From: Chloromonas sp. AAM2
Lineage: Eukaryota > Chlorophyta > Chlorophyceae > Chlamydomonadales > Chlamydomonadaceae
DNA length: 25,225 nt
Assembly: GCA_004335635.1 (NCBI GenBank)
Contig: QAXH01006298.1
Location: 1-25,225 of the forward strand
Direction: 5' to 3'
Shown: one piece after another, positions 9,321 through 21,644 of the stretch
Layout: each line of letters starts with the position of its first letter
How positions within the stretch are numbered: the first letter of the stretch is position 1
Notes under the pieces: model-generated
What the model saw: the letters and a program-made list of their open reading frames with translations, nothing else
Told to the model about the DNA's origin: nothing
Databases searched by the model: none
Translations under genes and position numbers: made by a program

Positions 9321-9631
9321 CAGACAATGCAGACAATGCCCACCATGGAGGGTTGCACCGATACAAGACACTCATCAAATGGATCAAGCAATCATCGCAC
9401 GAATTGTCAAATAAAATTCAAGAAAAAGCGTTTCCAATCCACATCATGGTCAATGGCCTGGTGGAATAAGCGACGTGCAAGTCCGGACAGCTGTGTCCTT
9501 GCATACCACTGGTGTCCAACCACAAACGAGATGCTATGTTTTGGCATTTGCCATCAAGATTTGTGAAGCCTAGGATGTCCAATGAAAAGGGCCAAAACAT
9601 GGCACGTAAGCTTTTACCGTCAACCACCTAG
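9314..9631 (+). pseudogene. Decayed reading frame, origin unknown
   Basis: Starting at the right edge of the microsatellite, one plus frame reads [18 protein letters not shown], then [20 protein letters not shown], and reaches a TAA at 9467-9469. The same frame then stays open for 53 more codons (including DAMFWHLPSRFVKPRMSNEK) to a TAG at 9629-9631. The composition looks like protein on both sides of the TAA, which suggests a relic with a nonsense change, perhaps from a transposon polyprotein. I do not recognise the family. Confidence 0.25.
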
Positions 9632-9971
9632 CCAGAGTGGAATTCCCCTTGTGCATATACATCACACCCCCCATGCGGTCACTTTTTGCCTGTGTAACCT
9701 TGGGCACAACACTCGCGATGTCAGAACTCCTCGCACACTGCACGGCTGCGAGGTCAATCTGACAAGCTGGAAATCATTCAAATCCAAGGACCAGAAGACC
9801 ACTTTCTAACATCGCGCAGCTAGAGGACGCGCACCCGTGACCGTATGGGGTGTGTGCACATACATGCGCATTGGCCAGGCATACTTGGGTCTTTGCACGA
9901 CAGGTGATGAAAACACTAAGAGAGCGAGTACGTGTGCATGGAGATCACTGTTTGCGCAGGCTGTCAGTTAG
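9632..9971. other. Convergent 3' flank before the coiled-coil gene
   Basis: No gene is supportable here. This spacer separates the end of the decayed frame from the stop codon of the minus-strand coiled-coil gene. A short frame after an ACAG acceptor (9904-9975: VMKTLRERVRVHG and onward) was considered as a terminal H3-variant exon, but it lacks the expected Asp and overlaps the neighbouring gene's stop. Confidence 0.35.
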
Positions 9972-12900
9972 TTAGTGCTGTGCAGCTCTTTTGTGCTGCT
10001 GCTGCTGCTGCTGTGCCATGACGCCCAGGATGGCCCCGCCCAGCGCCTCCTGCCGCGCCCGCACCGCACTTAGCTGCGACGCCGCTGCGGCCAACTGAGC
10101 CAGGTAGCGGCACTCTAACTCCCGCACCTGGAACACACACGTGTGCATGACAAGCCGATGTGGTCGAACCACCGACACCATGAGCATGCATGTATTAGCT
10201 CCATTCTCACATAACGTTGGCAAATCAGCCCATAGAACCAAGCAATCAGTGTTCGTTTTGACGTACACCCAGAACCCATTAATCGGGAAACATATGCGTA
10301 AGAGCAAGGAGCGGTGGGCATGCGCCTGACATGGCGCACTGGCAGCGCATGGGTCTTGTGTGCACATCCACGGGTGCATGGCAAGGTTAACAGTCAGCTC
10401 CACGTGCACGCACATATGCATCTTTGCCACTTACCGTTTCCACGTTTTGATAAGTGTGACGTGGCCTGCTTGCTGTATAAAACACGTGGTTTGTGAACTC
10501 TTGCCTTGTTGCGCTTCTGGTTTGTACTGGTTTTGATCTGGTCGTGAATCTACCAACTCAATGATACATTCAACCACAACCACTCGCAACACCTAGAAAA
10601 CCAATCCACTTTTTGCCATAATTCAAGGACAGATGTAGTGGGCTTTCACGGTTCCTCCCAGAGAACCACACATACGACTCCGTTCTCCGCATGCCACTTG
10701 TGTGTGGATATGGCCTGGGCCGAGGCCTCTGGCCGGTGTGCTGTAGATTGCTTGATAGGCCATGTACATGCCTCTGCACGGGATATCCCAAGCCGAGCCC
10801 CACCTGTTCTCTGTGCGCCGTGTGCATGGCGGCCTCCCTAGCCGTTGCCTCCCTGTTTGCCTCCCGCAGCGCCTCCTGGGCCGCGTGTGCCGCGCCCCAC
10901 GCCCGCTCGCCCGCCTCCTGGGCCGCGCAGGCCAGCGCACGCTGCTGGCTCAGGGAGGCCTGCATGGCATGGGTGGATCAGTGCAGGGGGGATAAGAATG
11001 GCCTGCGGCCTAACACGTGTTGAGGTACCCGCTCCTAGGAGTATTGCTCTGCCGTCCTTCGCTTACTGGCCGTATTTCCATAGATGAATCTCATGAGTGG
11101 CTGGACAGTTCAACCCTTACATCCAGGGCAGAAGGAGAAACGTGTTGAACTCACCTCCAGACAAAGATGCCTCCCTTTCCCCGGCGATGTTCGTGTTCAG
11201 AACCCCACAGGGACTAAGGAACCTTGGAAGACATGTACATGCGCTCTCACATGAAGTGCAGAAGGGGAAACCTACTATAGAAGGAAACTCTGTTGACTGA
11301 AGTGAAGAGGCCAATGAAGGAATGATCAACGGGATGATCAATGTGTTACATAGGTCAAGAACTCAGCGTTCCTACCTGCAGCTTGGCTGTGTGTTCCGCC
11401 GTGGCCTCCCGCTCGTCCACCAGGGCCCGCACCCGCTGCTGCAGCCGTGCAAGAGTGCTCTCACGCGCATGGTTCTGCACAGTGAATATGAAAAGTAGGT
11501 ACATGGTGACGTGTAAGCATTGCACAGTGGTGGTATCCACATCCCAGTCAGTGTGCCGACGCACTCAACTGCAGCGCAAGCTCTGCGTGCTGCCCGCTGC
11601 GTGTCTGGCAACTGAAGATCCAGGCGTATCCACCACGTCAAATCATCACGTGGTGGCGAAATGGCACGCCCTGCAACCCATAGTTCTGCTTTCTTTCTCT
11701 CTGTTTATCATGAACTCTCTCATGTCCTGTCTCCCATCTCCCAATATGTACCCACACACATGCTTGCTTTTCACATGCCCCCATAGCTTGTGATTCTTTT
11801 GTATGGTTTCTTCTTGCACCTGTTTGCATTGGCCTTGCCCACCTGCTCCTGCTGCCTGGCTTTGAGCGTTTCATGCACTGACTCCAGCCCGGCCAGACGC
11901 GTGCGGTACTCGGACACCTTGGCCTCGAGGGCACCTTGGGCATCGTCTACAGCAGAGCGGTACATGGCCACGTTCAGTGTACCGTACTGGGTTCTGTGCA
12001 CTGGTGCTTATGTTATGCAACAATGTCAACGCTGGCTGCCTTAACATTGATGATGTGCTTCGGCATCTGACCGTCTCCAAGTTCAGCAAACTCATCGCTT
12101 AAAACCAATCAATCAGATATCCTCATATATGGCATGAGCTGACAGCGCTGTAGCACAAGCCAAAGTGCACCACTGACCGTGCTGCTGATGACTGCACACA
12201 CCTCTTTCCTTGGTCAGTTGCCCCCTCTCTGCCTGCATGGCTACCATGGTGCTCTTGGCTTCCGACAGCTCGCGCCTCACGGCACGCAACTGATCCTCGA
12301 CACCGTCTACCTGTACACCAGGAACCACCCAGTTGTGATGCACCACCAAGTAATCCCACATGTTGGAGACAGTGCTTGGAACTTTGGGCAACTGGGAGAG
12401 CACTTTTACAAGGTTCCCAAAGTACTCTTCAGCGTTGTTGACGTGAACTATGACAAGTGGAGGATGTGACAGCGGTGCATGGGTCGGCACTGCGCAAACT
12501 GCCTCGACACTTTGCAAATCGGCTGTTTGACTGAGGGACTGACGACTGATTTGGATGGCGATGGGGTGCAGCTCTCGCCACATCACATTTGGCTAAAAAA
12601 TAAACACACACAAAGCTTTAACAAGAGCCGCCATAGCTCTCTGGTGGCCTGCTGCCATCCCTGATGGGTCGCATGCATTGAAGGTCTGCTCTGTGCATTA
12701 CCGAGTGACCCAGCCACACACCTCTTTTTGCAGCTCTGCCTTCCTGCCCATACACACCGCCTGCGCTGCCTCCGCCCGCGTCGCCATCGCTGCCAGGGCG
12801 GCCTCATGAGATGCCTTCAGCTGATCGTCACGCTGAATGTACTCCTGGATGGGAAGGGCAGACCAATGCCAGGGTTGTGCAAAGCTTGTGCTGACCACCA

Positions 12901-15900
12901 CCAGCATGGCGCAGCACTTGAGCAACAGTGTGCCCAGGGTGCATCGCATGCGAGCTTCTTCCAGGCAGAAACAATTACATTTCCAGGATTGATGAACTCT
13001 GCGAACCAACATGCTCATTCTGATGATTTTGCGAGCTTCTCAAACAACCGCACTCAACAACGTCATTGCCAGGCACAGCTTACAGCTGCCGGTGACTAGC
13101 AGGGCAGTAATAAGCCATGAAAGCCCATGCAAGCCATGTCAACACATCAATCTCAGCTCCTCACATCGATCTTTGTCTTGACGAATGTCCTTATACCCAG
13201 CTCCTCACGATTCTTGCCTTGACCAATGGCTTTGCACTCCCAACTACTTTGCGAGCTTTTCATTTCCCGCAAACCAGTTTGGAGCAGTGCAGACCACAAA
13301 CTTCTGAATAAGAATCAGCCAGTGTTTGTGCAGCTACTCACTAACTTTTCGCACTGCCTGTCCTCATGAGTTGCTTCTGGACTTCATCATGGTGTACCAA
13401 CAAACTGTGCCTACACAAAGCCATGCCTCACCTGCTCCATTGCCCTCCTGGCCTCTCTGACCGCCTCCGCAGAAGCCTGCCTGCACATGTCCTCCATGCG
13501 CGCACCCCACTCCGCCTCCAGGGCCTGGCGCTGCTGGTGCCAATGCGCAGCGGCCTGGAAGACAGAAAGAAAGAATGGATGAATGAGAACGTCAGTTGGT
13601 GTAAGCCAGGAGGCTGGGCAGTAAATCTCAATTGACATGTGAAGGCTGCCTGATGGAGAAAAACAGTCGCTCAGCATAAATCAGTATTGGCTTTGCTTGC
13701 TCCAGTGCATTAGTTTCCTCTGGAGCACAGGCTTGCACCACATCAAGCGTCAACTGCATATGGTTGCTATACCCACCAATGTTGCTGCTTACCTCTTCCA
13801 ACTTGGCCAGCCCTGAGCGATACTCTTCATCCACTAGTGCGCGCCCGTGCGCCCGCTCTGCCTCCAAGGCGTGGGTGGACTCCTGCCAGCAGGCACCAGG
13901 CACCACCAGGGGGGCACACATGCGCCTTAATTAAACTGCTTCTGAAGATAAGGGTGGATCAGGGTGGTTTGCTGAATGAGACCACCCGAGGGTGCTCTGT
14001 CCACTATTTTGTAACCATTTGTGCACTCCCTGTAAGCTTACACGTCCACACCTTTCAAGTGTAAGGTTCGCAACCAGTAGGTCGTGAACATGCACGTTTT
14101 GCTGGAGGGGCAAGAGCGGTACGGGGTAGACATACACCCATTAATCTGTCCTGCCATTCTACGGCATCACTCAAACATTCCTATGTCACTGTGACAAGTT
14201 TGATTAAGGTGGCTGCCCATGGGCTCTGACCAGATTCCGGCCAAGTGGTACTCTCCGGTTTTCTGCCACATGGGCAGTGTGCTGTTTGGCGAGCAGCACA
14301 CGGGATCTTTAGCTCCCTCTCGGACAGGAGGTTGAGCACGTTGCACACACCTCTTGAGAATTACCCACCAGCATCTGCTGGCATCCTCCGGGTATAAGAC
14401 AAGTGCAGCTGGCAGGCTGAGAGCACACTGTTACGTTGCAAGAAAGCCAGCCCTAGCACAGTCAACTACGCTGTGTGTTGTTTGGGCAGGCTGTCTTGCG
14501 GTGTCTCGCAGCCTGTTTCAGCTGCACTCCATGTTAACGCATTTCTGAAAGCTCGGGTGATGATGAAACTGGTGGTTCAATCATCAGCTCAAGTGCGATG
14601 GAACCAGAGTACCAGCCTGGACCCTACTAGCATCAAAAATATGAGTTTCCTACTGGAACCTCCTCCCCATGCGCACCTGAGCTGCCTCCTCCAGCCTTGC
14701 CCTGCACTGCTCCTGCAGCCGGTGCTCATGAGACGTCCACTCCTCCTCCCGTGCCGCTGACTCCCGCATGCACTGCACACGCACACAATGCAGGAAACCA
14801 CACATGAAATGCACATGCAAGCAAGGAAGGCACTAACGCATGCATGCGCACGAGTCACAGCACACATGCATCGCACATGCACACAGCGCAAGCAGCCATC
14901 TGCTCTTTTGGCATTACAGCCACACAATGGTGTTTGTAAGTGGTTTGATGAGCGGTTAAAAGACCATGCCATTCGCCAGCCGCTACCTGGTATTGTTCTC
15001 GGCTGTGCGATCTATATTAGGCGGTCTGTGTCTAGTGCCTGATGAAGCGCTGCGGTTGAAAAATTCGTGGTGTGGAGCATTTGGTTGCCTTCTAAGGCGC
15101 CAGCCGCAATCTGGTAACTTTCTAGTCCCTACTGATGCTTTCTATACTGCTGCCTTCGCCTCCTCCGTTCTTAATTTCATGCTTTGTAATCAATCGTGCA
15201 TTTAGCAGCCAACCCTGCTACCAGGTATCCGTATTTCTTTCCACAGTGTCTCACCTGTTCATCCCTAAGAGCGGTCTCCTGCTCCATGTCGGCCACACGT
15301 GCCACCACGTGCTCCAACTCCCGGCGACGCAAGTCCAGCTCATGGCGAGCGGCAGTCAGCGCCCCTTGCAACTGAAGGTGTGGCAAACAGCGGGCAGACG
15401 CCCTGGCAGCTAGGCATGCGTACACGGTGATGAGCATCTTGGATGCTTCCACAAGCTAAACAAAACTTTCTGGTAATCCTGGCGTCAGCAGAACACCCTG
15501 TCCTTCACGCGATATCAGGGAGCGACTGAAGCTGAAAACTGCCACATGCCACCACGAGCTAACAACAAACAGCCTAACTCTGGTAAGTTTGCACATTACT
15601 GTCCCATGATCCAGGGACACCCTGGCATGAACACACATGGGTCCATTCCAATAGTTATGCAGTGTAGGTGAAGACGCCACTGCTGAGCCTTTCACCTGGT
15701 CCATTGCGGGATGCATGGATGCCCTGCCATCCTCCTGCCCGGCTGCATGTGCGTCCTTCCGTGTCCGCTGCAGCTCTAGGGCCTTGGCTTGAAGGATCTC
15801 CTGTGATTGCATTGAACACACTTGGCCAAGCCCTTGCATTGGCTGTGACCGGCCCAGTATAACTCATCTGCTGATTTGATCCGAGGCCCAAGCAGCAGGT

Positions 15901-18900
15901 GTTGTCGTCATGGTCGTTGATTTGCTGGTATTATCAACCAGTTCGCTGGCTGGGAAATCATTACGAACCCTGTGGACATTCAGGTCAATGGAAGAATGCA
16001 AAGAACAGCAAAGTCAACGCAACCGAGCGGCAACTGCCTGGCAACACAAGCACTGCCCTGATCACTCTTCAAGCCCATATGTTGTGACCTCACCTCCTGC
16101 CTTTCCTTTGCCCTGGCCAGCTGTTGCTGGTGTGCCTGTGCCAGCTCGTCCAGCCGTTGCTGTGACTGCTCAGCTGCCGCCACAGCCGCCAGCCGCGACT
16201 GCTCCAGCACCTGCCCACACTGAAGCTGGAGGTCCTCTATGCGCAGTGTCAACAGCTGCAGAAAGCATACTGCCAGATAGATAACGTTCAGGTGGTTGGT
16301 TGACATAACTCAGGTGATATGCAAAACAAAGGCTAGACCAGCCACATGCCTGCTTGCCAGCATTGTCAAGAGCTGTACGGCCTACTGGTCAGAAAGCAGT
16401 GCCAACAGCAGATCAGTGCTAAGAGCGCCTGCCATAGTAAGCACCTCCAGCACTGAGACCAGTGGATTGGCTGGCAACATGTCAAGGCCGTGAGTCGCTT
16501 ACTGCAGTCACAGTCCATGCAATCCAGTCTCCCGCAAGAGCACCAGTCGGATTTTGAAGCAGAAGCGTCGACTTGTTCGCTACTACGCTATGGGCAAGTT
16601 GGCAAGAACCACACGCAGCTGATATAAGGATAATCATGCCAAACTCAGTCTGCAATTCAGCTACTTGTACGTCTCACCTCAAAGGCGGCGGTCGCCACCT
16701 CCAGCTTCCTGTCTGCACTGGTATCCACAGCCGCCGCCGCACTCCCCAGTACCCGGCTCACACGCTGCTGCAGCTCCACATACCCCTTACTGGGACCCGT
16801 GCCCGCTGCACCATCCCCAGGCAAAGGCATGGGCCAGGGGCCACGGCCGCCCGCTCTTAGCAGCGGGCCAGCAGCGGGAGCAGAAGCACGCACAAGAGGC
16901 TTGCATGCGGGTGATGGTGCAGGGTGGGGTGAAGTGGCCAGAGTATGTGGTGGGTGGGCTAGGAGGTGGGGGTAGCCGTGCAGAGAGTACCAGGAGGCCA
17001 GGGGCCGCAGGACTGACGCCTCACAACGCTCAAGAAAGGAAGTCCTGTGACAGGCCAAGTCAGGGCAATCAACAATAAAGCATACAGGGAGTGGCAGGGA
17101 GTGCTGTGCGAGTGCAATTCCGAGGTTCACGTGCCGCCGTACACATTTCTTTTACGTAGGACAAGACTCAAGAGCCGCACTGATTGAGGTTCAAAACGAA
17201 GCACACCACTGAAAATCATGATTGACACATGTATGGTAATGCACACGTTCAGCTGATGCGGGTAATTCCTGCCCAGAAATATCTGCGCTGTCAACCCTTG
17301 CCCAGCCCCCCCAGCCCCCTCTGCTCTCACCCGGCCATTCGTTGACTCGCACCTCTTGCCCAGCCAAGCCTTTGCCTCCTCAAGTTGCATTCTCAGCTCC
17401 GCCGCCTCGATGCCTGTCGCCTCCGCCTCCCCCGCCTTTACACGCAACTGACCGTCCAGCTCCGCCAAGCGCTGGTCCAGCAGGGCCACCTTGGACTGCG
17501 CCTCCTCGGCCACTGTCACGGCCTGGGTGGTGGCCAGACGCCAGGTGCCCACCTGACATGTGCAGGGCGCCATGCGAGTTGCAGTTAACACAAAGAGCGC
17601 ATTGCGACAGCGGTGCTGGTTGTTATACTTAACAAAGCAGTGCGGATACAGTGGCTGAGTAGAAGGAGCTGATATCATCAACTCATATGACCGCTGCACA
17701 CCAACAGCCACTACGTGCGAACTAGTGTGCAACACACTTGCTATGCGCGCATGGCCAACATGGACCACTCCCAACACGGTGGTCCTGAGCAAGGTTGGTC
17801 AGTGAAGAACATACCCCATGCATGGCAGCCTTCAGTTACCTCATGCTCTAGCGCCATGCTGCTGCTAGCCAGTCGCCTGCGCGCCTCCGCCAGCGCCCCG
17901 GCCAGTGCCCCCTGCTCCTGCGCCATGTGGTGGGACTCGGCCTCAGCAGCCTCGTGCACAGCAGCAGCCTGCAGGGATGCAACGGGCAGCAGGCACACCC
18001 TCGCATGGCTGCATGTGCAGCAAACCTGACCTAGTGTAGTTGCATGACGGTCACGGACTCTGATGGCTTTGCATCACAGCCTGTAAGAATGTGCCCAAAA
18101 CCGAGTCTGCACATATGTCGGACTGCCAGACAAGCAGCAGCAAGCCGTACGTGTAGCATTCAACCAATCACGCACATAGACAAGTCTGCACTAGGTGCGC
18201 GTTGGCGAGCACGTTTCATGTGATGGTGGCAACATGCTGAACACCGCAACAGTCAAGCAAAGCACACACATCATGGTGATTCAGCAGCAACTTGCAGAGA
18301 GCCCTGTACTGCCAACCAGTAAGCTGCACGTAGTAGCGGTCAACCAATCACACACGGCATTGCCAGAAGCAACGTGCAGCTTTTCCTGACTCACATGTTG
18401 CCTGGCTCCCTCCGCATCCCCCTCCGCCACCGCCACCGCCCTCGCCCTGGCCTCACGCTCAGACTGTGCTGCCACAGCCCGCCCCTCCGCCTCCACAAGC
18501 CGCACACACAGGCCCTCCCGCTCGTCAACCCACGTCGCCTCGGCCGCCTCAAGTGTGGCCACGTGCCGGCGGGCGGAGAGCAGCTGCTCGCGCAGGTGCT
18601 GCGTGGTTTGGCGAAGACCCTCCGCCTGCAGCACACACATGATGGTGTGAATGATTCTTATTTTATGTGTTGGTGTGGGTGTTTCTGTCCCAGAACTGTC
18701 CCAGTTTGCTTTCCGCAAAGGCAAACACCTGTTTTCTTATCAGCGGAGGTTTGAGACTGAATTGGCAATGACCAAGAAGCAAAGCACACACTTGCTCAGA
18801 TAGCCATCTGCGTGCCATGCGCACATGACCAGTTTGCAACAGGCATGGCATGAAGCGGGCCAGAGCTTCAATGTCAGTGACTCTGAACTGCTGTAGTCAA

Positions 18901-21411
18901 GTCGTGTGCTCCTACATTCAATTGTTTATTAGTACACAATATCATGAAGCATGACCCACCTCAGCCTGCAGTGTCACATGGTCTGCATGTGTGGGTCCAG
19001 GCATGTGCGCCCTGCCTCCTCCACCTCTAACCTCCAGCTCTATCAAGCGCTGGGTCAGCAGCCGGTTGGACTGCCTGCAGCCCTCCAGTTCAGCTTGAAC
19101 AAGCACCAGCTCAGCCGCCGCTGCCGCTGCTGCTGACTGGGCCTGGCTGGTGCTGCAGCTACCTGCTGGAGCGCTGCTTGGAAGGTGGGGTCCATCAGGG
19201 CGGAGATGTATGCCGGTTGCTGCCGCTGCCACCTCTGCTGCTTGGCCTGTGCTGACGGACGCCTGAAGCGCCTGTGCAGCAGCAAGCCGGACAACTTGCA
19301 TGATTCTGCTTGCCAGATTGACATTCTTGTCAAATGCCTTTGCTGATTGGTCAGACATAAAAAAAAGATGTTTGCCAGTTCTGGGACAATTTGGTGATGA
19401 TGCGATGGAACTGGGGTGACGTATGTACATGTGGCCACATGACCAGTGTCAGTCTGACTGTGGTGAGAACCTGGGATCTACGGTTTGAAATGGGTGGCGG
19501 CCACGCCCATGGGAATCCGCGCAGAAGCTGGCTCAGGTCATAAGGCATAATCGCATTTACAGAGTCATGAGCGGACGAGAACACAACTCTGCACACGTAC
19601 TCTAGACACACGCACTCCGGTTTTTGAAACGGCCAGGCACATGAATGCATGTGACAGGTTTTAAGGTCAACCTAAGCATAATATACCATGTATTGTTTGA
19701 CCCAGAAGTGGCACTGCGCCGTCCAGCAACATCAAACATTCCACACCATAGAAGAACAATACTCACATGATGTCAGTGTCACACTTCAAAGCACACGGAG
19801 TGAAACTGGATACCTCACAGGAATTGTCCCAGAACTGGCAAACTTCTTTTTTTCGTGCCCAAATCACTTCAATGCGTCCAAGTGACAGCAGGGCCCTACA
19901 CCAAGCCTGGATGATTGCTTCCACGGTGAAGAACATGTGGTTAATTGGTGCTCGGCACAGTCCTGCTTGGAGTGGCAGGTGGGGTGTGTGCCTGATATGC
20001 ATTTTCCACTGACCTGTAAGCACCGCTCGGTTTCACATTGTAAATGCTGGCTGGCTTCTAGCCGCTGATCCATCCCCTTCAGCCTGGCAGCTGCAGCCAT
20101 GGCTGCCGCTACCGCAGCATCCCTAGCCAGTTTCAGCTCCCGTTTGCACTCATGCAACTGTGCCTGCAACCCTGCAGCCCCGGCTTCAGCAGAGTCAGCT
20201 CTGGCTCTGGCCTGTGCCAGCCCCCGCTGCACTGCCTCAGCAGCCTCCATGGCTTTTGCCTGCCCCATGTCTGCTCCTGCCTGTGTCGCATGGCTGGTAG
20301 AGGCACGGTCTGCTGCTGCAGTTACAGCTGCTGCCTTGGCTTCCTGTAACTCATGTTCCAACTGTTGATTCAAACGTTGTGGTTCCTGCATCTGCTCATT
20401 AACAAGGCTGGTAATATGGGTTTGGCTGTCAGGCTGGCCGACAGTTGAGATGGGCACATGAGTCGCAGCGCCAGCCGTGCTGGTAGGCTGGGTAGTGCTG
20501 GCTGCCCCCGCTGGCATGGCTGTGGCATCGGCGCCTGCTGCCAACTTGTCAGTGGCGTTTGACACGACAGCCTGGCTGTTGGTGGCAGTTGGACCTGGAA
20601 TGTGGCCAAGGACATGGTGTTGTTGCGCCTTAAGATCTGTCGGTGCAGAGAGCTGAGCGTTTAGGGCTTCAACTTCTTTCTGCAAAGCCTGGTTTCTGCA
20701 AGGCATGCATGGAAAGTAGCATTCAGGCAGTAGGTACTGCGTTCAGGCAGCGGGTACAGAATGCAGCTGCCTGTCCTGCTGCTTGTCCTGCTGCCTGTCC
20801 TGTTGTTCATAGTCATGTTGTTCGCCACTAACAGGCCATGACAGCTACCAACGGTGTGGCGCAGCCTCACTTGTGCACCAGGGCTGATGCTGCCTGTTTT
20901 GCCTGATGTGCTTCTTGCTGGGCTACGTGCAGCTTCTCCTCCAGGAGCTGGGCCTGCTGCCTCCACATGGCGGCATCCGCCTGGGCTGATTGCAGGTCCT
21001 GAAAGGCACGGCAGTGAACAAATTGTTGTTATAACTGGCACTTAACAGAATATTGTCTTTAGAAAACCAGCATGCCAAGAGTAATGCGATGTTAGGTGCT
21101 ACTTGTGTACATGATGTTATTGGATGCCGCATGCAAAGCGTGATAGTCCATGTGAGTCAAGAAAGTAGTCCAGGTAGTCTCGAGGTGGGCGCACACAGGC
21201 ACCCTTGGACACAGCGTACCTCCTGAAAAGCTGGATTATGCAGCATGGGCGGCTCAAGAACGTCTTGTATCTGCTCCACAAGCGTTGCCAATGCAGTCGC
21301 GTCCACCGCTCCATTTTGGTCGTGACCGCGCAGCACCGACTCCAGAGTGTCAAGCACTCCTAGCCTGCTGGAATTGTACCTTCTAAGCGCATCCTCAAGA
21401 TAATCCGCCAT
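9972..21411 (-). CDS. Large coiled-coil protein, 20 exons, about 1,141 residues; family unknown
   Basis: Exons in transcript order: 21411-21220, 20998-20871, 20695-20014, 19271-18960, 18625-18395, 17968-17840, 17552-17353, 16789-16678, 16255-16094, 15800-15696, 15371-15255, 14772-14677, 13882-13793, 13554-13432, 12844-12722, 12310-12202, 11946-11843, 11474-11376, 10959-10804, 10127-9972 (TAA 9972-9974). All introns are GT-AG, the coding length is 3,426 nt (a multiple of three), and all junction phases agree. The start (AAATGG context) gives a non-coiled N-terminus, MADYLEDALRRYNSSRLGVL onward (residues 1-64), the part most likely to identify the family. From about residue 65 it is mostly Ala/Gln/Glu/Leu/Arg heptad-like helix, with an Ala/Ser/Thr/Pro linker in exon 3 (about 117-190) and a short Gln run before the C-terminus. 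No signal peptide or membrane segment is seen. I infer a structural role, such as cytoskeletal, centriolar or flagellar, without direct evidence. It is divergent from CTU2. Exon 8's acceptor (CCCAG, 16790-16794) was chosen by phase. Confidence 0.8.
18136..18360. repeat. Imperfect duplicated segment in intron 5 of the coiled-coil gene
   Basis: Two segments about 178 bp apart share a pattern: near 18141-18175 (AAGCCGTACGTGTAGC, then TTCAACCAATCACGCACA) and near 18321-18358 (AAGCTGCACGTAGTAGC, then GTCAACCAATCACACACG). The similarity looks like an old local duplication. It has no apparent coding role. Confidence 0.5.
18686..18714. repeat. Solo, altered MITE-family terminus in intron 4 of the coiled-coil gene
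   Basis: The sequence TGTCCCAGAACTGTCCCAG followed by TTTGCTTTCC matches the family's right end (TGTCCCAGAACTGGCAAAC), but with a small internal duplication of GTCCCAG replacing GGCAAAC. No partner end is close by. It is probably a decayed remnant. Confidence 0.4.
19356..19856. mobile_element. MITE-family copy D in intron 3 of the coiled-coil gene
   Basis: The left end (19356-19391) reads CATAAAAAAAAGATGTTTGCC then AGTTCTGGGACAATT. The right end (19822-19856) is the inverted counterpart, AATTGTCCCAGAACTGGC then AAACTTCTTTTTTTCG. The element is about 500 bp. The interior carries the CCCAGAAGTGGC word shared with copy B. I see no clear target-site duplication. It sits wholly between the exons ending at 20014 and starting at 19271, so it should be spliced out. 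Confidence 0.65.
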
Positions 21412-21644
21412 TTGCAGCTTGCTAGGTGATTTCGGACGTAGGGCTTACCATGTCCGACGCATGGACGACACGCCAGTAATGACACCGCACATTGCTGGTT
21501 TACAGTGAATTGCTGTATGTAGCCGACACTACAGCAACGGGCAAACAGGCACAGCAACGGTTTCTGACGGTTGCACCTGCTTCCTCCCTGCTGCATGACC
21601 GATATGACAATCAAGCAAACTTATCGACTTTGCAAGCTTCTGCC
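21412..21644. promoter_or_regulatory. Putative bidirectional promoter (coiled-coil gene / CTU2)
   Basis: Only 233 bp separate the two start codons of divergently transcribed genes, so both 5' untranslated regions and core promoters must fit here or the transcripts overlap. I see no TATA box in either direction. The inference rests on spacing and orientation only. Confidence 0.55.

Noticed and set aside
9904..9975. Candidate terminal exon for the H3 variant (VMKTLRERVRVHG and onward)
   Set aside because: It lacks the expected Asp, matches the H3 C-terminus only loosely, requires a 3.4-kb intron, and overlaps the stop codon of the convergent gene.
10691..11023. Overlapping plus-strand Ala/Pro/Arg-rich frames
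   Set aside because: They are the reverse complement of coiled-coil exon 19, which joins its neighbours in phase.
11097..11341. Short open frames on both strands in intron 18 of the coiled-coil gene
   Set aside because: They have no splice signals that fit the flanking phases and no recognisable motif; the flanking exons join directly in phase.
16665..17078. Plus-strand open frame of 137 codons
   Set aside because: It overlaps exon 8 and intron 7 of the minus-strand coiled-coil gene, and its Pro/His/Gly-rich composition reflects antisense GC-rich sequence.
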